Below, in pieces: positions 52,357 to 63,228 of a stretch of 64,000 nt of DNA. Every line of letters begins with the position of its first letter. Position 1 is the stretch's first letter. The DNA comes from Bradyrhizobium sp. CB1717 (GTDB taxonomy: Bacteria > Pseudomonadota > Alphaproteobacteria > Rhizobiales > Xanthobacteraceae): assembly GCF_029714325.1 (NCBI RefSeq), contig NZ_CP121666.1, forward strand, positions 2,418,001 to 2,482,000. The letters run 5' to 3'. Below the pieces are notes generated by a model. It ran no database searches. It saw only the letters and a program-made list of their open reading frames with translations, and was not told the DNA's origin. The translations under genes were made by a program, and so were the position numbers.

Positions 52357-53955
52357 ATGGACGTGCAAGAAACCACGGCAGCATGCCGGGACGCCTTCGC
52401 CGAACTGGCGTCGCCGGCGTGGATCCACGACCCGTATCCGTTCATGCGGTGGTTGCGCGAGCACGACCCGGTGCATCGCGCGGCGTCGGGCCTCTTTCTG
52501 TTGAGTCGACACGCCGACATCTACTGGGCTCTCAAGGCCACGGGCGATGCGTTTCGGGGACCGGCGCCGGGCGAACTGGCGCGCTATTTTCCGCATGCGG
52601 CGACCAGCCTGTCGCTCAATCTGCTGGCCTCCACGCTAGCGATGAAGGACCCACCGACGCATACGCGTCTGCGCCGGCTGATCTCGCGCGATTTCACCAT
52701 GGGCCAGATCGACAACCTGCGGCCGAGCATCGCGCGCATTGTCGAAGCGCGGCTGGACGGCATGGCGCCCGCGCTGGAGCGCGGGGAGGCCGTGGACCTG
52801 CATCGGGAATTCGCGCTGGCCTTGCCAATACTGGTCTTCGCCGAACTGTTTGGCATGCCCCAGGACGACATGTTCGGGCTCGCCGCCGGCATCGGCGCCA
52901 TTCTGGAAGGCCTGAGCCCGCACACCAGCGATCCCCGGCTCGCCGCGGCGGACGCGGCCAGTGCCAGAGTGAAGGCCTACTTCGGCGGTCTCATACAGCG
53001 CAAGCGCACCGATCCCAGCCACGACATCGTGTCGATGCTGGTCGGCGCACACGACGACGATGCCGACACGCTGTCAGATGCGGAGTTGATCAGCATGTTG
53101 TGGGGCATGCTGCTGGGTGGCTTCGCCACGACCGCTGCGACCATCGACCATGCGGTCCTGGCGATGCTGGCCTATCCCGAACAGCGGCACTGGCTGCAGG
53201 GAGACGCCATGGGAGTGAAGGCATTCGTCGAAGAAGTCCTGCGCTGCGACGCGCCGGCAATGTTCAGCTCCATTCCGCGTATCGCCCAGCGCGACATCGA
53301 ATTAGGCGGCGTGGTGATCCCGAAGAACGCGGACGTGCGCGTGCTGATCGCGTCTGGCAATCGCGACCCTGACGCCTTCGCCGATCCCGACCGCTTCGAT
53401 CCCGCGCGGTTCTACGGCACCAGTCCCGGCATGTCGACCGACGGGAAGATCATGCTGAGCTTCGGCCACGGCATCCACTTCTGCCTCGGTGCGCAACTGG
53501 CCCGGGTGCAGTTGGCCGAAAGTTTGCCGCGGATTCAGGCGCGCTTCCCCACGCTGGCATTGGCCGAGCTGCCCACCCGGGAGCCCTCCGCGTTCCTTAG
53601 GACGTTCCGCGCGCTGCCGGTGCGGCTGCGTGCGCAGGGGGCTGAGATGCGCGTCGTGGTCGACCAAGATCTGTGCGGGACCAGCGGACAGTGCGTGCTG
53701 ACGCTACCGGGTACTTTTCGCCAGCGCGAACCGGACGGCGTCGCCGAAGTGTGCGGGGCGACAATCCCGCAGGCGCTGCACGTCGCCGTGCGGCTCGCAG
53801 CCAGCCAGTGCCCGGTCGCCGCCATTCGCGTCATCAGAAGCGAAGCTGGCGGTGACGAGCGCGCCAGCGCCGACAGTGCGCCTTCTCCGGCGGAGGCGGA
53901 GCGGCATGCCGCGCGAGATCAACGCAATCCAGGAGGGCACCATGGGACGGTTTGA
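52357..53955 (+). CDS. CYP114-ferredoxin fusion
   Basis: A 532-residue protein. Residues 1-430 are the P450 CYP114: [20 protein letters not shown] (oxygen-binding helix), VEEVLRCD (ExxR region) and [17 protein letters not shown] (haem loop). Residues 431-532 are a 3Fe-4S ferredoxin: [20 protein letters not shown] has the first two Cys ligands and [11 protein letters not shown] the third. No stop separates them. In the known pathway CYP114 with its ferredoxin contracts ring B of ent-kaurenoic acid to GA12-aldehyde; in several rhizobia the two are separate genes. The ATG at 53647, with AGGGGG before it, could still start a free ferredoxin. The 3' end overlaps the SDR gene by 14 bp. Confidence 0.92.
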   Translation: MDVQETTAACRDAFAELASPAWIHDPYPFMRWLREHDPVHRAASGLFLLSRHADIYWALKATGDAFRGPAPGELARYFPHAATSLSLNLLASTLAMKDPPTHTRLRRLISRDFTMGQIDNLRPSIARIVEARLDGMAPALERGEAVDLHREFALALPILVFAELFGMPQDDMFGLAAGIGAILEGLSPHTSDPRLAAADAASARVKAYFGGLIQRKRTDPSHDIVSMLVGAHDDDADTLSDAELISMLWGMLLGGFATTAATIDHAVLAMLAYPEQRHWLQGDAMGVKAFVEEVLRCDAPAMFSSIPRIAQRDIELGGVVIPKNADVRVLIASGNRDPDAFADPDRFDPARFYGTSPGMSTDGKIMLSFGHGIHFCLGAQLARVQLAESLPRIQARFPTLALAELPTREPSAFLRTFRALPVRLRAQGAEMRVVVDQDLCGTSGQCVLTLPGTFRQREPDGVAEVCGATIPQALHVAVRLAASQCPVAAIRVIRSEAGGDERASADSAPSPAEAERHAARDQRNPGGHHGTV

Positions 53956-54787
53956 AGGCAAGGTAGCCGTGGTGACCGGCGCCGGCGCCGGGATCGGCAA
54001 GGCATGCGCCCTCGCCATCGCGCGCGAGGGCGGCAGAGTGGTGGTCGCCGACATCGATGGCTCGGCGGCCTCGGCGTGCACCGCGCAAATCGCGGCCGAG
54101 GCGGGTCGCGCGCTCGCCCTGGCCATCGACATCGCCGAGGCGCAGGCTGTGGCAGCGCTGTTCGATACGGCGGAGCGGCACTTCAGTGCGGTCGATCTCT
54201 TGGTGAACAACGCGGGCGCCATGCATCTGACTCCGCGCGACCGCGCGATCCTCGACCTGGACCTGGCGGTCTGGGATGAGACCATGGCAACCAATCTGCG
54301 CGGCACATTGCTCTGCTGCCGGCAGGCCATCCCAGGGATGATCGCCCGCGGCGGTGGCGCGATCGTCAACATGTCGTCTTGCCAGGGGCTCAGCGGTGAC
54401 ATTGCGCTGACGTCCTACGCCGCATCGAAGGCGGCGATGAACATGCTATCGGCCTCGCTCGCCACCCAGTACGGTCATGCGCAGATCCGCTGCAACGCGG
54501 TTGCGCCGGGTCTCATCATGACCGAGCGTCTCCTGGCCAAGCTCGACGAGTGCATGCAACGGCATCTGCGCCGGCACCAGCTCCTGCCGCGCGTCGGCCG
54601 CCCCGAGGACGTGGCCGCGCTGGTGGCGTTCCTGCTCTCCGACGATGCTGCGTTCATCACCGGACAAGTGGTGTGCATCGACGGCGGCATGCTGGCGCAT
54701 GTGCCGACGTACGCCGACGGTGGGAACAGCCGCGCCGCGCGGCCTTCCGGCGAGACCGCCGAAGCGGCTGCGTCGCCGCGCTGCTGA
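53942..54787 (+). CDS. Short-chain dehydrogenase of the gibberellin operon
   Basis: A 281-residue [23 protein letters not shown] is the nucleotide-binding glycine motif and VVVADID gives the cofactor-selecting acid, so NAD is likely. LLVNNAG, NMSSCQG (catalytic Ser) and [10 protein letters not shown] (Tyr and Lys) complete the active site. In the bacterial gibberellin pathway this enzyme oxidises GA12-aldehyde to GA12. The C-terminal 30 residues are an unconserved tail. ATG 53942 lies inside the end of the CYP114-ferredoxin gene, and the stop overlaps the next start (TGATG). Confidence 0.93.
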   Translation: MGRFEGKVAVVTGAGAGIGKACALAIAREGGRVVVADIDGSAASACTAQIAAEAGRALALAIDIAEAQAVAALFDTAERHFSAVDLLVNNAGAMHLTPRDRAILDLDLAVWDETMATNLRGTLLCCRQAIPGMIARGGGAIVNMSSCQGLSGDIALTSYAASKAAMNMLSASLATQYGHAQIRCNAVAPGLIMTERLLAKLDECMQRHLRRHQLLPRVGRPEDVAALVAFLLSDDAAFITGQVVCIDGGMLAHVPTYADGGNSRAARPSGETAEAAASPRC

Positions 54788-56130
54788 TGGACATGCTGCT
54801 CAACCCGCTGAACCGCCGAGATCGGCTGCGGCACGACATCCCGGTCGTGCCCGGCGCTTTCCCCTTGGTCGGGCATCTTCCCGCCATCGTCTGCGACCTG
54901 CCGCGCCTGCTGCGGCGCGCGGAACGGACGCTGGGCAGCCACTTCTGGCTGGACTTCGGCCCTGCCGGACACATGGTGACCTGTCTGGATCCGGATGCGA
55001 TCGCACTGCTCCGGCACAAGGACGTGTCCTCGGCGCTGATCGAAGATATCGCGCCCGAATTGTTTGGCGGAACGTTGGTCGCCCAGGACGGCGGCGCGCA
55101 CCGGCAGGCGCGCGGTGCGATCCAGGCGGCGTTCCTGCCCAAGGGGCTGACCCAGGCCGGCGTCGGCGAGCTGTTCGCGCCCGTCATCCGGGCGCGGGTG
55201 CAGAGGTGGCGCGACCGCGGCGACGTAACCATCCTGCGCGAAACCGGCGATCTGATGCTCAAGCTCATCTTCAGCCTCATGGGAATCCCCGCGGAGGACC
55301 TGCCGGAATGGCGTCGCAAGTACCGGCAACTGCTGCAGTTGATCGTCGCGCCCCCGGTCGACCTGCCCGGACTGCCCTTGCGGCGCGGTCGCGCCGCCCG
55401 CGACTGGATCGATGCGCGGTTGCGCGAGTTCGTTCGCGACGCGCGCGAACATGCCGCGCGCACCGGGTTGATCAACGACATGGTGAGCGCCTTCGATCGC
55501 AGCGACGATGCGCTCTGCGATGAGGTCCTCGTCGCCAATATCCGCTTGCTGCTGCTTGGTGGTCACGACACCACCGCCTCAACGATGGCCTGGATGGTGA
55601 TCGAGCTGGCGCGGCAGCCTGGGCTGTGGGACGCTCTGGTCGAGGAGGCGCAACGCGTGGGCGCGGTGCCGACGCGGCACGCCGACTTGGCGGAGTGTCC
55701 GGTCGCCGAGGCGCTGTTCCGCGAGACGCTGCGCATGCATCCGCCGACGCCGCTCCTGGTGCGTCGCGCAGTGCGTGAATTGCGACTCGGCCAACGGCGC
55801 ATTCCCGCGGGCACCGATCTGTGCATCCCGCTGCTGCATTTCTCGACCTCGGCGCTGCTGCACGAGGCGCCTCATCAGTTTCGCCTGGCGCGGTGGCTGG
55901 AACGCACCGAGCCGATCCGGCCGGCGGACATGCTGCAGTTCGGTACCGGTCAACACGTCTGCATCGGTTACCACCTGGCATGTCTGGAACTGGTGCAGTT
56001 CTGCATCGCCTTAGCACTGACGATGCACAAGGGCGGGGCGCGGCCGCGGTTGCTGAGCGGCGTCGAAAAAGGCCGGCGCTATTACCCGACCGCACATCCG
56101 TCCATGACTATGCGCATCGGATTCTCATGA
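54787..56130 (+). CDS. CYP117, ent-kaurene oxidase
   Basis: A 447-residue P450. VVPGAFPLVGHLPAI is the proline-rich start; RLLLLGGHDTTASTMAWMVI is the oxygen-binding helix, ALFRETLRMHPPTPL the ExxR region, and LQFGTGQHVCIGYHLACLEL the haem loop. In these operons CYP117 converts ent-kaurene to ent-kaurenoic acid. The start ATG 54787 overlaps the SDR stop. GGPP synthase follows after 120 bp. Confidence 0.93.
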   Translation: MDMLLNPLNRRDRLRHDIPVVPGAFPLVGHLPAIVCDLPRLLRRAERTLGSHFWLDFGPAGHMVTCLDPDAIALLRHKDVSSALIEDIAPELFGGTLVAQDGGAHRQARGAIQAAFLPKGLTQAGVGELFAPVIRARVQRWRDRGDVTILRETGDLMLKLIFSLMGIPAEDLPEWRRKYRQLLQLIVAPPVDLPGLPLRRGRAARDWIDARLREFVRDAREHAARTGLINDMVSAFDRSDDALCDEVLVANIRLLLLGGHDTTASTMAWMVIELARQPGLWDALVEEAQRVGAVPTRHADLAECPVAEALFRETLRMHPPTPLLVRRAVRELRLGQRRIPAGTDLCIPLLHFSTSALLHEAPHQFRLARWLERTEPIRPADMLQFGTGQHVCIGYHLACLELVQFCIALALTMHKGGARPRLLSGVEKGRRYYPTAHPSMTMRIGFS

Positions 56131-56253
56131 GCTGGCATCACATGCCCCTGCGGCGAGGCAGTGGCGTCCGCGACGCGCGGCATTGCTACGCCCGGCGCGC
56201 GCACGGTGCGACGCAGACAACACTGCGGCGGCTCGCCTGTCAGGGGCAAGGAC

Positions 56254-57261
56254 ATGGACAACATGCAGACCGGTTCTACGCCACACGATGACAGAGCTGG
56301 TAATTCCGCGCTCGGCAGATTGGGCGCGCAGGCGGGCGGCGCATCCGGCAGGCTGCTGCCCGAGATCTGGATGCATGAGGGCGCAAACCGGGTCGAACAG
56401 GTGCTGGCGCGTCTTCTCTGCGCCGAACATGACGGTGAGACCGAGCTCATGGCGGCGATGCGCTACGCCACCTTGCAGGGCGGGAAGCGCACCCGCGCCT
56501 TGCTCTGTCTGGCTGCCGGCACGCTGGCCGACGCGCCGGCGCACATGCTCGATGACGTCGGCGCCGCCATCGAGATGATGCACGCCAGCACCCTGGTCCA
56601 TGACGATCTGCCCGCGATGGACGACGACGTGCTTCGCCGCGGCCTTCCGACCGTGCACGTCAAGTACGGCGAAGCTACTGCGATCCTGGTCGGCGATGCG
56701 CTGCAGGCGCACGCCTTCCTCACTCTTGCGAGCCTGGATGCGCCTGGCAACAACAGTATCGCGCTCGTGCGCGAACTGGCGCGGGCGGTGTCAGCCCACG
56801 GTGCCGCAGGCGGGCAGGCCATGGATCTGTCTCTGGTGGGAAAGCACGTCGAGCTGGACAGGATCGTGACGATGCACCGGATGAAGAGCGGAGCGCTAGT
56901 GCGCGCGTCCGTTCGCATGGGCGCCCTATGCGCTCTCGCGGAGAATGCCGCGCACGCAGCGCTGTACTGTGCGCTCGATCACTACAGCGCCTGTTTCGGC
57001 CTGGCGTTGCAGGTGATCGACGACATTCTCGACGTGACAGCGGATACCGCGACGCTGGGCAAGACCCCTGGCAAGGACGCGGCGGCGCAGAAGCCGACCT
57101 GCGCGTCGATCATGGGACTTCAGGCAGCACGCCAGTTCGCGCTGGATCTGTTGCGCGATGCCGGGGAGGCCATCGCGCCGCTGGGGCCGCGTGCGGCACG
57201 ATTGGCGCAACTCCTACAGCGGGCCAATGGGTATCTATTCAAGCACGCGCCATGCACATGA
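56254..57261 (+). CDS. Geranylgeranyl diphosphate synthase, intact
   Basis: A 335-residue trans-prenyltransferase that makes GGPP, the substrate of CPS. TLQGGKRTRALLCLAAG is the conserved KR region, STLVHDDLPAMDDDVLRRG the first aspartate-rich motif, and LALQVIDDILDVTADTATLG the second (DDILD). Position five before the first Asp-rich motif holds small residues, which fits a C20 product. In some rhizobial operons this gene is a fragment; here it looks complete. ATG 56254 follows CAGGGGCAAGGAC. Nearly 290 bp separate it from CPS. Confidence 0.93.
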   Translation: MDNMQTGSTPHDDRAGNSALGRLGAQAGGASGRLLPEIWMHEGANRVEQVLARLLCAEHDGETELMAAMRYATLQGGKRTRALLCLAAGTLADAPAHMLDDVGAAIEMMHASTLVHDDLPAMDDDVLRRGLPTVHVKYGEATAILVGDALQAHAFLTLASLDAPGNNSIALVRELARAVSAHGAAGGQAMDLSLVGKHVELDRIVTMHRMKSGALVRASVRMGALCALAENAAHAALYCALDHYSACFGLALQVIDDILDVTADTATLGKTPGKDAAAQKPTCASIMGLQAARQFALDLLRDAGEAIAPLGPRAARLAQLLQRANGYLFKHAPCT

Positions 57262-57547
57262 GCGCGCCCGTCCGCATGGAGACGCCCCCTTTGCCGCTGC
57301 AATCGACCGGCGACAGAGGTACATGCTGCACTTTGTCCGAGTCGCGGTGCCGATCGCAGCGGTTGCCCGCCCCGGCGCACGCGGCGCCCCGCGCGCAAGC
57401 CTACGCGGTGGACCGGCGCCAGCATCGGGGACCTCGCCGCGCCGGAGCAGGGCGGCCGTCCAGCGCTGCCTATGCGACGAGCTTGCGGCCACATGCGCAG
57501 CGTCTGTCCGATCCCGGTTCTCAAGCGCCTGCATAGGGAAAATCAGC
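57262..57547. other. Non-coding spacer inside the gibberellin operon
   Basis: A 286-bp gap between GGPP synthase and CPS, unusual among otherwise tight or overlapping genes. The CPS frame is open through it, but the translation (Arg- and Ala-rich) matches no part of CPS and homologues start at the GTG at 57548. It may be the remains of a small gene or a spacer with its own promoter. Confidence 0.45.
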
Positions 57548-59071
57548 GTGAACGCGCTCTCCGAACAGATCCTTTCCGAATTGCGCGGCCTGCTGAGCGA
57601 AATGAGCGATGGCGGCAGCGTCGGTCCGTCTGTCTACGACACGGCGCGGGCGCTGCGCTTCCACGGCAACGTCACCGGACGGCAGGACGCTTACGCGTGG
57701 CTCATCGCGCAGCAACATGCCGACGGCGGATGGGGAAGCGCAGACTTCCCGCTGTTCCGGCATGCGCCCACCTGGGCAGCGTTACTGGCATTGCAGCGTG
57801 CCGATCCTCTTCCCGGTGCTGCCGACGCAGTCCAGGCTGCAACCCGGTTCCTCCAGGTCCAACCCGATCCCTACGCGCATGCGGTGCCGGAAGACGCGCC
57901 GATCGGCGCGGAGCTGATCCTGCCGCAGTTTTGCGGTGAGGCCGCATCCTTGCTGGGTGGCGTAGCGTTTCCGCGCCATCCAGCGCTGTTGCCGTTGCGG
58001 CAAGCGCGCCTGGACAAGCTGGGGGCGGTGGCGATGTTGCCGAGCGGTCATCCGTTGCTGCACTCCTGGGAAGCCTGGGGGACGTCGCCGACGACCGCAT
58101 GCCCGGATGACGAGGGCAGCATCGGCATCAGTCCGGCGGCCACCGCCGCGTGGCTTGCGTACGCCCTGACGCGGGGAAGCACGCCGGAGGTGGGGCGCGC
58201 CGATGCGTATCTCCAGATGGCATCGCGGGCGACGCGCAGCGGCATCGAAGGCGTCTTTCCGAACGTGTGGCCGATCAATGTATTCGAGCCATGCTGGTCG
58301 CTGTACACCCTGTATCTGGCCGGGCTGTTCGCGCATCCCGCGCTCGCCGAGCCGGTCCGCGTGATTGTCGCGCAGCTCGCCGTCCGCCTGAGCGTGCGCG
58401 GTCTGGGCCCGGCCTTGCATTTCGCGGCTGATGCGGACGACACCGCCGTTGCGTTATGCGTCCTGCACCTTGCAGGCCGCGACGCGGCGGTCGATACGTT
58501 GCGCCATTTTGAAATCGGCGAGCTTTTCGTCACCTTCCCCGGCGAGCGCAATCCCTCGGTGTCGACCAACATCCACGCCCTGCATGCGTTGCGACTGTTG
58601 GGAAAGCCCGCCGCCCGCACCAGCGCCTACGTCGAGGCCAATCGCAACCCGCGCGGTCTATGGGACAACGAAAAATGGCACGTTTCGTGGCTGTATCCCA
58701 CCGCGCATGCGGTCGCTGCGCTGGCGCAAGGCGAGCCCCAGTGGCGGGACGAGCGCGCGCTGGCGGCGCTGCTGCAGGCGCAGCGCGGCGACGGCGGCTG
58801 GGGCGCCGGTCGCGCGTCCACCTTCGAGGAAACCGCCTATGCGTTGTTCGCGTTACGCGTGATGGACGAGAGCGAAGAGACCACAGGGCGCCGGCGCATC
58901 GCGCAGGTGGTGGCGCGTGCGCTGGAGTGGATGCTCGCCCGCCATGCGGCGCATGCATTGCCGAAAACGCCGTTGTGGATCGGCAAGGAACTGTATTGCC
59001 CCACTCGGGTCGTGCGCGTGGCCGAACTCGCCGGGTTGTGGCTGGCGCTTCGTTGGAGCGGCGCGTCGTAA
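57548..59071 (+). CDS. ent-Copalyl diphosphate synthase (CPS)
   Basis: A 507-residue class II diterpene cyclase that turns GGPP into ent-copalyl diphosphate. The DxDD acid motif is FAADADDTAVALCV at residues 295-298. QW-like repeats HADGGWGSADFP and GDGGWGAGRASTFEETAYAL frame the protein, with GVFPNVWPINVFEPCWSL in the middle. The sequence is very similar to the CPS I recall from Bradyrhizobium japonicum. Start GTG 57548 matches that N-terminus (MNALSE). KS follows after 21 bp. Confidence 0.95.
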   Translation: MNALSEQILSELRGLLSEMSDGGSVGPSVYDTARALRFHGNVTGRQDAYAWLIAQQHADGGWGSADFPLFRHAPTWAALLALQRADPLPGAADAVQAATRFLQVQPDPYAHAVPEDAPIGAELILPQFCGEAASLLGGVAFPRHPALLPLRQARLDKLGAVAMLPSGHPLLHSWEAWGTSPTTACPDDEGSIGISPAATAAWLAYALTRGSTPEVGRADAYLQMASRATRSGIEGVFPNVWPINVFEPCWSLYTLYLAGLFAHPALAEPVRVIVAQLAVRLSVRGLGPALHFAADADDTAVALCVLHLAGRDAAVDTLRHFEIGELFVTFPGERNPSVSTNIHALHALRLLGKPAARTSAYVEANRNPRGLWDNEKWHVSWLYPTAHAVAALAQGEPQWRDERALAALLQAQRGDGGWGAGRASTFEETAYALFALRVMDESEETTGRRRIAQVVARALEWMLARHAAHALPKTPLWIGKELYCPTRVVRVAELAGLWLALRWSGAS

Positions 59072-59974
<903 letters not shown>

Positions 59975-60607
59975 GGCCAGCGGTCGCCGGCCTGAACGCG
60001 CGGGGGGCGGCGTGCGCGCGCTGCTGCGGTCCGGTCCGACGCAACGCCGTCGCCCGAGGCAACGGACGGAGCGAGCAGGAGCAACACCGCTCTGAGCCGG
60101 CGCAAGGACGACCATTTGGACATCGTGCTGGATCGGCGACACGATTCGCCGTGTGACCTTTGCCTTCGGAGGTCAACAGTCGGTCGAGGCGCGAGGCACC
60201 GGCTGCTTTCCGGATAAGCCAATGGACGTGATCTCTGCTTGATGACGACGAACATGCGCTGCCATCGATCTTTCGCGAGTTCAGCCGCTTTGCCGCGGAT
60301 ACCGAGGTTCGCCAAACGTCTCCGGGACTATAGAGTTCAGCGCGTTGCAGACCTGACAGATTGCCTCGTGCGTAAAATTGGACCGTATTTTGTTTGGCTG
60401 GTGGGGCCCGATACCAATCGCACGATTTTGCACGCCACACGATCTTCTGCCATCGCCTACTCCCGATGGTAGCACCTCGGATAACGGGCGCGAATGGGAC
60501 GATTGCGAGCATGTATGGAGGCCCGTTTGCTTTTGGCGCCGACTTCTATGCGTTGAAGACGCGACCATCGCAGCTCGAGGGCGGTGATGCTCGGCTTGAC
60601 TTCGGTC
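59975..60607. other. Unassigned region after the gibberellin operon
   Basis: About 630 bp with short open frames on both strands but no family match and no good start signals. Some lower-GC sequence near 60320-60440 resembles the decayed DNA at 48.5-49.4 kb. No clear terminator for the operon is visible; it may use Rho. Confidence 0.35.
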
Positions 60608-61504
60608 TTAGTGCGAGGAACCTGCGGTCTTGCCAGCGAGTTGCGCCACGAGCCAATCTGCAAAGGCTCGTACCGCAGATCTCTGTCGGCTGGCGCGGGG
60701 GTAGATCAGACGATGGCCGACGTAGCGGATATCGTTGGCGCGTCCTGCCAGTGGCGCAACTAATCGCCCGCTCGCCAGTTCGCGTTCGGCCAGAAGCGTT
60801 GATTCCAACGCTACTCCCAATCCCTCCGCGGCTGTCGCAATCGCGAGAAAGCTGCGATCGAACCTCATGCCGTGGAGTGCAGGGGCCTCCAATCCGTTGG
60901 CGGTGAACCATTGGTGCCACTGAACCTGCTTCACGTCGGAGCGGATCAACGTGCGATCGAGGAGATCGGCGGGCTTCCTGATCGATTTTGCAAGGGCAGG
61001 CGAGCAGAGCGGAGTGACCGTCTCCTCCGGGAGAGGAACCACCTCGACGCCCTCGGCGCGCGGCGGACCGTAGACGATGTCGATATCAAAATCATCGTTG
61101 CTGAAGCGCGCGTAGTCCGTACTCGCAGCCAGGCGGACTTCGAGCTTCGGATAAGCGGCGAGAAACTGTGCAAGCCGCGGCGCCAGCCATTGCGCGGCAA
61201 AGCTTGGCGCGGAGTGGACGCGCACCAATTGCGGTCCGCGCGCAGCGACTTCCTCAAGGCCACGGCGAAGCTGATCGAAGGCCGCTCCCGTGTGGCGCAT
61301 CAGATTTTCGCCAGCCGGCGTGAGCCGTACGGACCGCGCACTGCGCTCGAACAGGACGGTGCAAAGCGTGTCCTCCAGCTTGCGGATGGCATGACTGACG
61401 GCACTCGGCGTCAGGTGAAGCTCATTCGCCGCATCGCGAAATGATCCCGTGCGAGCGGCGGCTTCAAAGGCGCGAATTGCCGATATCGGGACATTCGACA
61501 GCAT
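60608..61504 (-). CDS. LysR-family transcription regulator (GcvA-like)
   Basis: A 298-residue LysR-type regulator. The N-terminal winged helix is ISAIRAFEAAARTGSFRDAA, then LHLTPSAVSHAIRKLED, and RSARSVRLTPAGENL follows. The rest is the periplasmic-binding-like effector domain. The N-terminus resembles the GcvA/AmpR subgroup. It is divergent from the SDR gene at 61615, and LysR genes commonly control the divergent neighbour, so it probably regulates the SDR-transketolase genes. The intergenic region 61505-61614 should hold its site, but no clear T-N11-A box was verified. Confidence 0.92.
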   Translation of the reverse strand: MLSNVPISAIRAFEAAARTGSFRDAANELHLTPSAVSHAIRKLEDTLCTVLFERSARSVRLTPAGENLMRHTGAAFDQLRRGLEEVAARGPQLVRVHSAPSFAAQWLAPRLAQFLAAYPKLEVRLAASTDYARFSNDDFDIDIVYGPPRAEGVEVVPLPEETVTPLCSPALAKSIRKPADLLDRTLIRSDVKQVQWHQWFTANGLEAPALHGMRFDRSFLAIATAAEGLGVALESTLLAERELASGRLVAPLAGRANDIRYVGHRLIYPRASRQRSAVRAFADWLVAQLAGKTAGSSH

Positions 61505-61614
61505 TCCATAAGTGAACCAGATTCATCGATCCGTGACAACTGCGCGTTTGTCTGTTGCGCCTCCGCGGTTCATTCCTGGCCTTGCCAAGGAAAAATAATT
61601 TGCGGGAGGAACTG

Positions 61615-62364
61615 ATGCTGCTCAGCGGTAAGACGGCCATCATTTCGGGCGCGGCATCGCCGCGCGGCATCGGGCTTGCCACCGCACGGCGGTTTGCCGC
61701 CGAGGGCGCTCGGGTCGCCATTCTCGACATTGACGCGAGCGCGGCGGGGGACGCCGCGGCATCGCTTGGCAAGTCCCACATTGGGCTGCGATGCGATGTC
61801 GCCGACAAATCATCCTGCCAGCAGGCCGTCGCTCGCGTTATCGAATCCTTCGGAAGCATCGATATTCTCATCAACAACGCCGGCATCACCCAGCCGGTGA
61901 AGCTCCTGGAAATTACGGCGGCGGATTGGGATCGCATCCAAGACGTTAATCTGAAAGGGGTTCTGTTCCTCTCCCAGGCCGTGATCCCGCACATGCGCGC
62001 ACGGAAGTCCGGATCGATCGCATGCATGTCGTCGGTCTCGGCTCAGCGGGGCGGCGGCATTTTTGGCGGTCCGCATTATTCGGCGGCGAAGGCCGGCGTG
62101 CTGGGGCTCGCCAAGGCGATGGCCCGCGAGTTCGGCCCGGATGGCATCCGCGTCAACTGCGTCACGCCCGGCCTGATCGGCACCGATATCACCGCCGGCA
62201 AGTTGACCGACGAGATGAGGGCGAAGATCCTGGAAGGCATTCCGCTCAATCGTCTCGGCACGGCAGACGACGTTGCCGGCATCTACACCTTCCTGGCGTC
62301 GGATCTCTCCGCCTACGTGACCGGTGCCGTGATCGACGTCAACGGCGGCATGCTTATCCACTGA
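61615..62364 (+). CDS. Short-chain dehydrogenase, sugar-metabolism type
   Basis: A 249-residue classical SDR. TAIISGAASPRGIGLATARR is the cofactor motif with an extra Ser-Pro insertion, AILDID selects NAD, and ILINNAGIT, MSSVSAQRG and HYSAAKAGVLGLA (Tyr and Lys) form the active site. The ending YVTGAVIDVNGGM is typical. With transketolase subunits directly downstream, a role in sugar or polyol oxidation is likely. ATG 61615 has GGGAGGA upstream; the gene at 62389 follows after 24 bp. Confidence 0.9.
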   Translation: MLLSGKTAIISGAASPRGIGLATARRFAAEGARVAILDIDASAAGDAAASLGKSHIGLRCDVADKSSCQQAVARVIESFGSIDILINNAGITQPVKLLEITAADWDRIQDVNLKGVLFLSQAVIPHMRARKSGSIACMSSVSAQRGGGIFGGPHYSAAKAGVLGLAKAMAREFGPDGIRVNCVTPGLIGTDITAGKLTDEMRAKILEGIPLNRLGTADDVAGIYTFLASDLSAYVTGAVIDVNGGMLIH

Positions 62365-62388
62365 GCAGGCGAGATAGGATCCAGATCG

Positions 62389-63228
62389 ATGGAAACGCTG
62401 ACCAACACGCCCAAGCTGGCGGATCGCGCCTACAACATTCGCCGCAATGCGCTGCGCATGGGCGAGGTTCAGGGCCAGGGCTATATCGCACAGGCGCTGG
62501 ACATCTCCGACGTGCTCGCCGTGGCATATTTTCACACGATGCGCTACCGCCCGGAAGATCCGTCATGGGAGGAGCGCGACCGTTTCCTGCTCTCCAACGG
62601 TCACTATGCCATTGCTCTCTACGCGGCTTTGATCGAGGCGGGGATCGTCCCCGAGGAAGAACTCGAAACCTATGGCAGCGACGAGAGCCGCCTGCCGATG
62701 TCGGGCATGGCCTCCTACACGCCCGGAATGGAAATGTCGGGCGGCTCGCTCGGGCTTGGGCTCAGCATCGCCGTCGGCATGGGCCTGGGGCTGAAGCGCA
62801 AGAAATCCGAGGCGCGGGTGTACGCGTTGTTCTCCGACGGCGAGCTCGACGAGGGCTCGGTCTGGGAAGCCATCCAGTCGGCGGGCCATTACAAGCTCGA
62901 CAATCTGATCGGCATCGTCGACGTCAACAATCAGCAGGCGGACGGTCCTTCGACGCAGGTGATGGCGTTCGAGCCGCTAGTCGAGAAGCTTCAGGCTTTC
63001 GGCTGGTTCGTGCAGCGGATCGACGGCAACGATCTCGATACTGTGGTTGCCGCGTTCGATGCCGCCAAGTCTCATCCTGCGCCGAAGCCTCGGATGATTG
63101 TCGCCGACACGCTGATGGGCAAGGGCGTTCCCTTCCTGGAGCAGCGCGAGAAGAACCATTTCATCCGCGTCGAGCAGCACGAATGGCAGCTCGCGCTTGC
63201 CGCGCTGGAAGCCGGGAGGCAGGCATGA
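62389..63228 (+). CDS. Transketolase, N-terminal subunit
   Basis: A 279-residue thiamine-diphosphate-binding half of a split transketolase. The start is RAYNIRRNALRMGEVQGQGY; FLLSNGHYAIALYAALIEAG, GSLGLGLSIAVGMGLGLKRK and FSDGELDEGSVWEAIQSAGH followed by IVDVNNQQADG carry the cofactor site (GDGE-like SDGELDEG and NNQQ). Split transketolases of this type are common in rhizobial sugar operons. Its stop overlaps the start of the C-terminal subunit (ATGA). Confidence 0.93.
   Translation: METLTNTPKLADRAYNIRRNALRMGEVQGQGYIAQALDISDVLAVAYFHTMRYRPEDPSWEERDRFLLSNGHYAIALYAALIEAGIVPEEELETYGSDESRLPMSGMASYTPGMEMSGGSLGLGLSIAVGMGLGLKRKKSEARVYALFSDGELDEGSVWEAIQSAGHYKLDNLIGIVDVNNQQADGPSTQVMAFEPLVEKLQAFGWFVQRIDGNDLDTVVAAFDAAKSHPAPKPRMIVADTLMGKGVPFLEQREKNHFIRVEQHEWQLALAALEAGRQA

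Noticed and set aside
57158..57547. Extension of the CPS frame upstream to 57158
   Set aside because: It overlaps the GGPP synthase end and encodes low-complexity sequence; the CPS N-terminus I recall from Bradyrhizobium matches the GTG at 57548.
60239..60600. Possible small genes after the gibberellin operon
   Set aside because: Short overlapping frames on both strands without start signals or known motifs.
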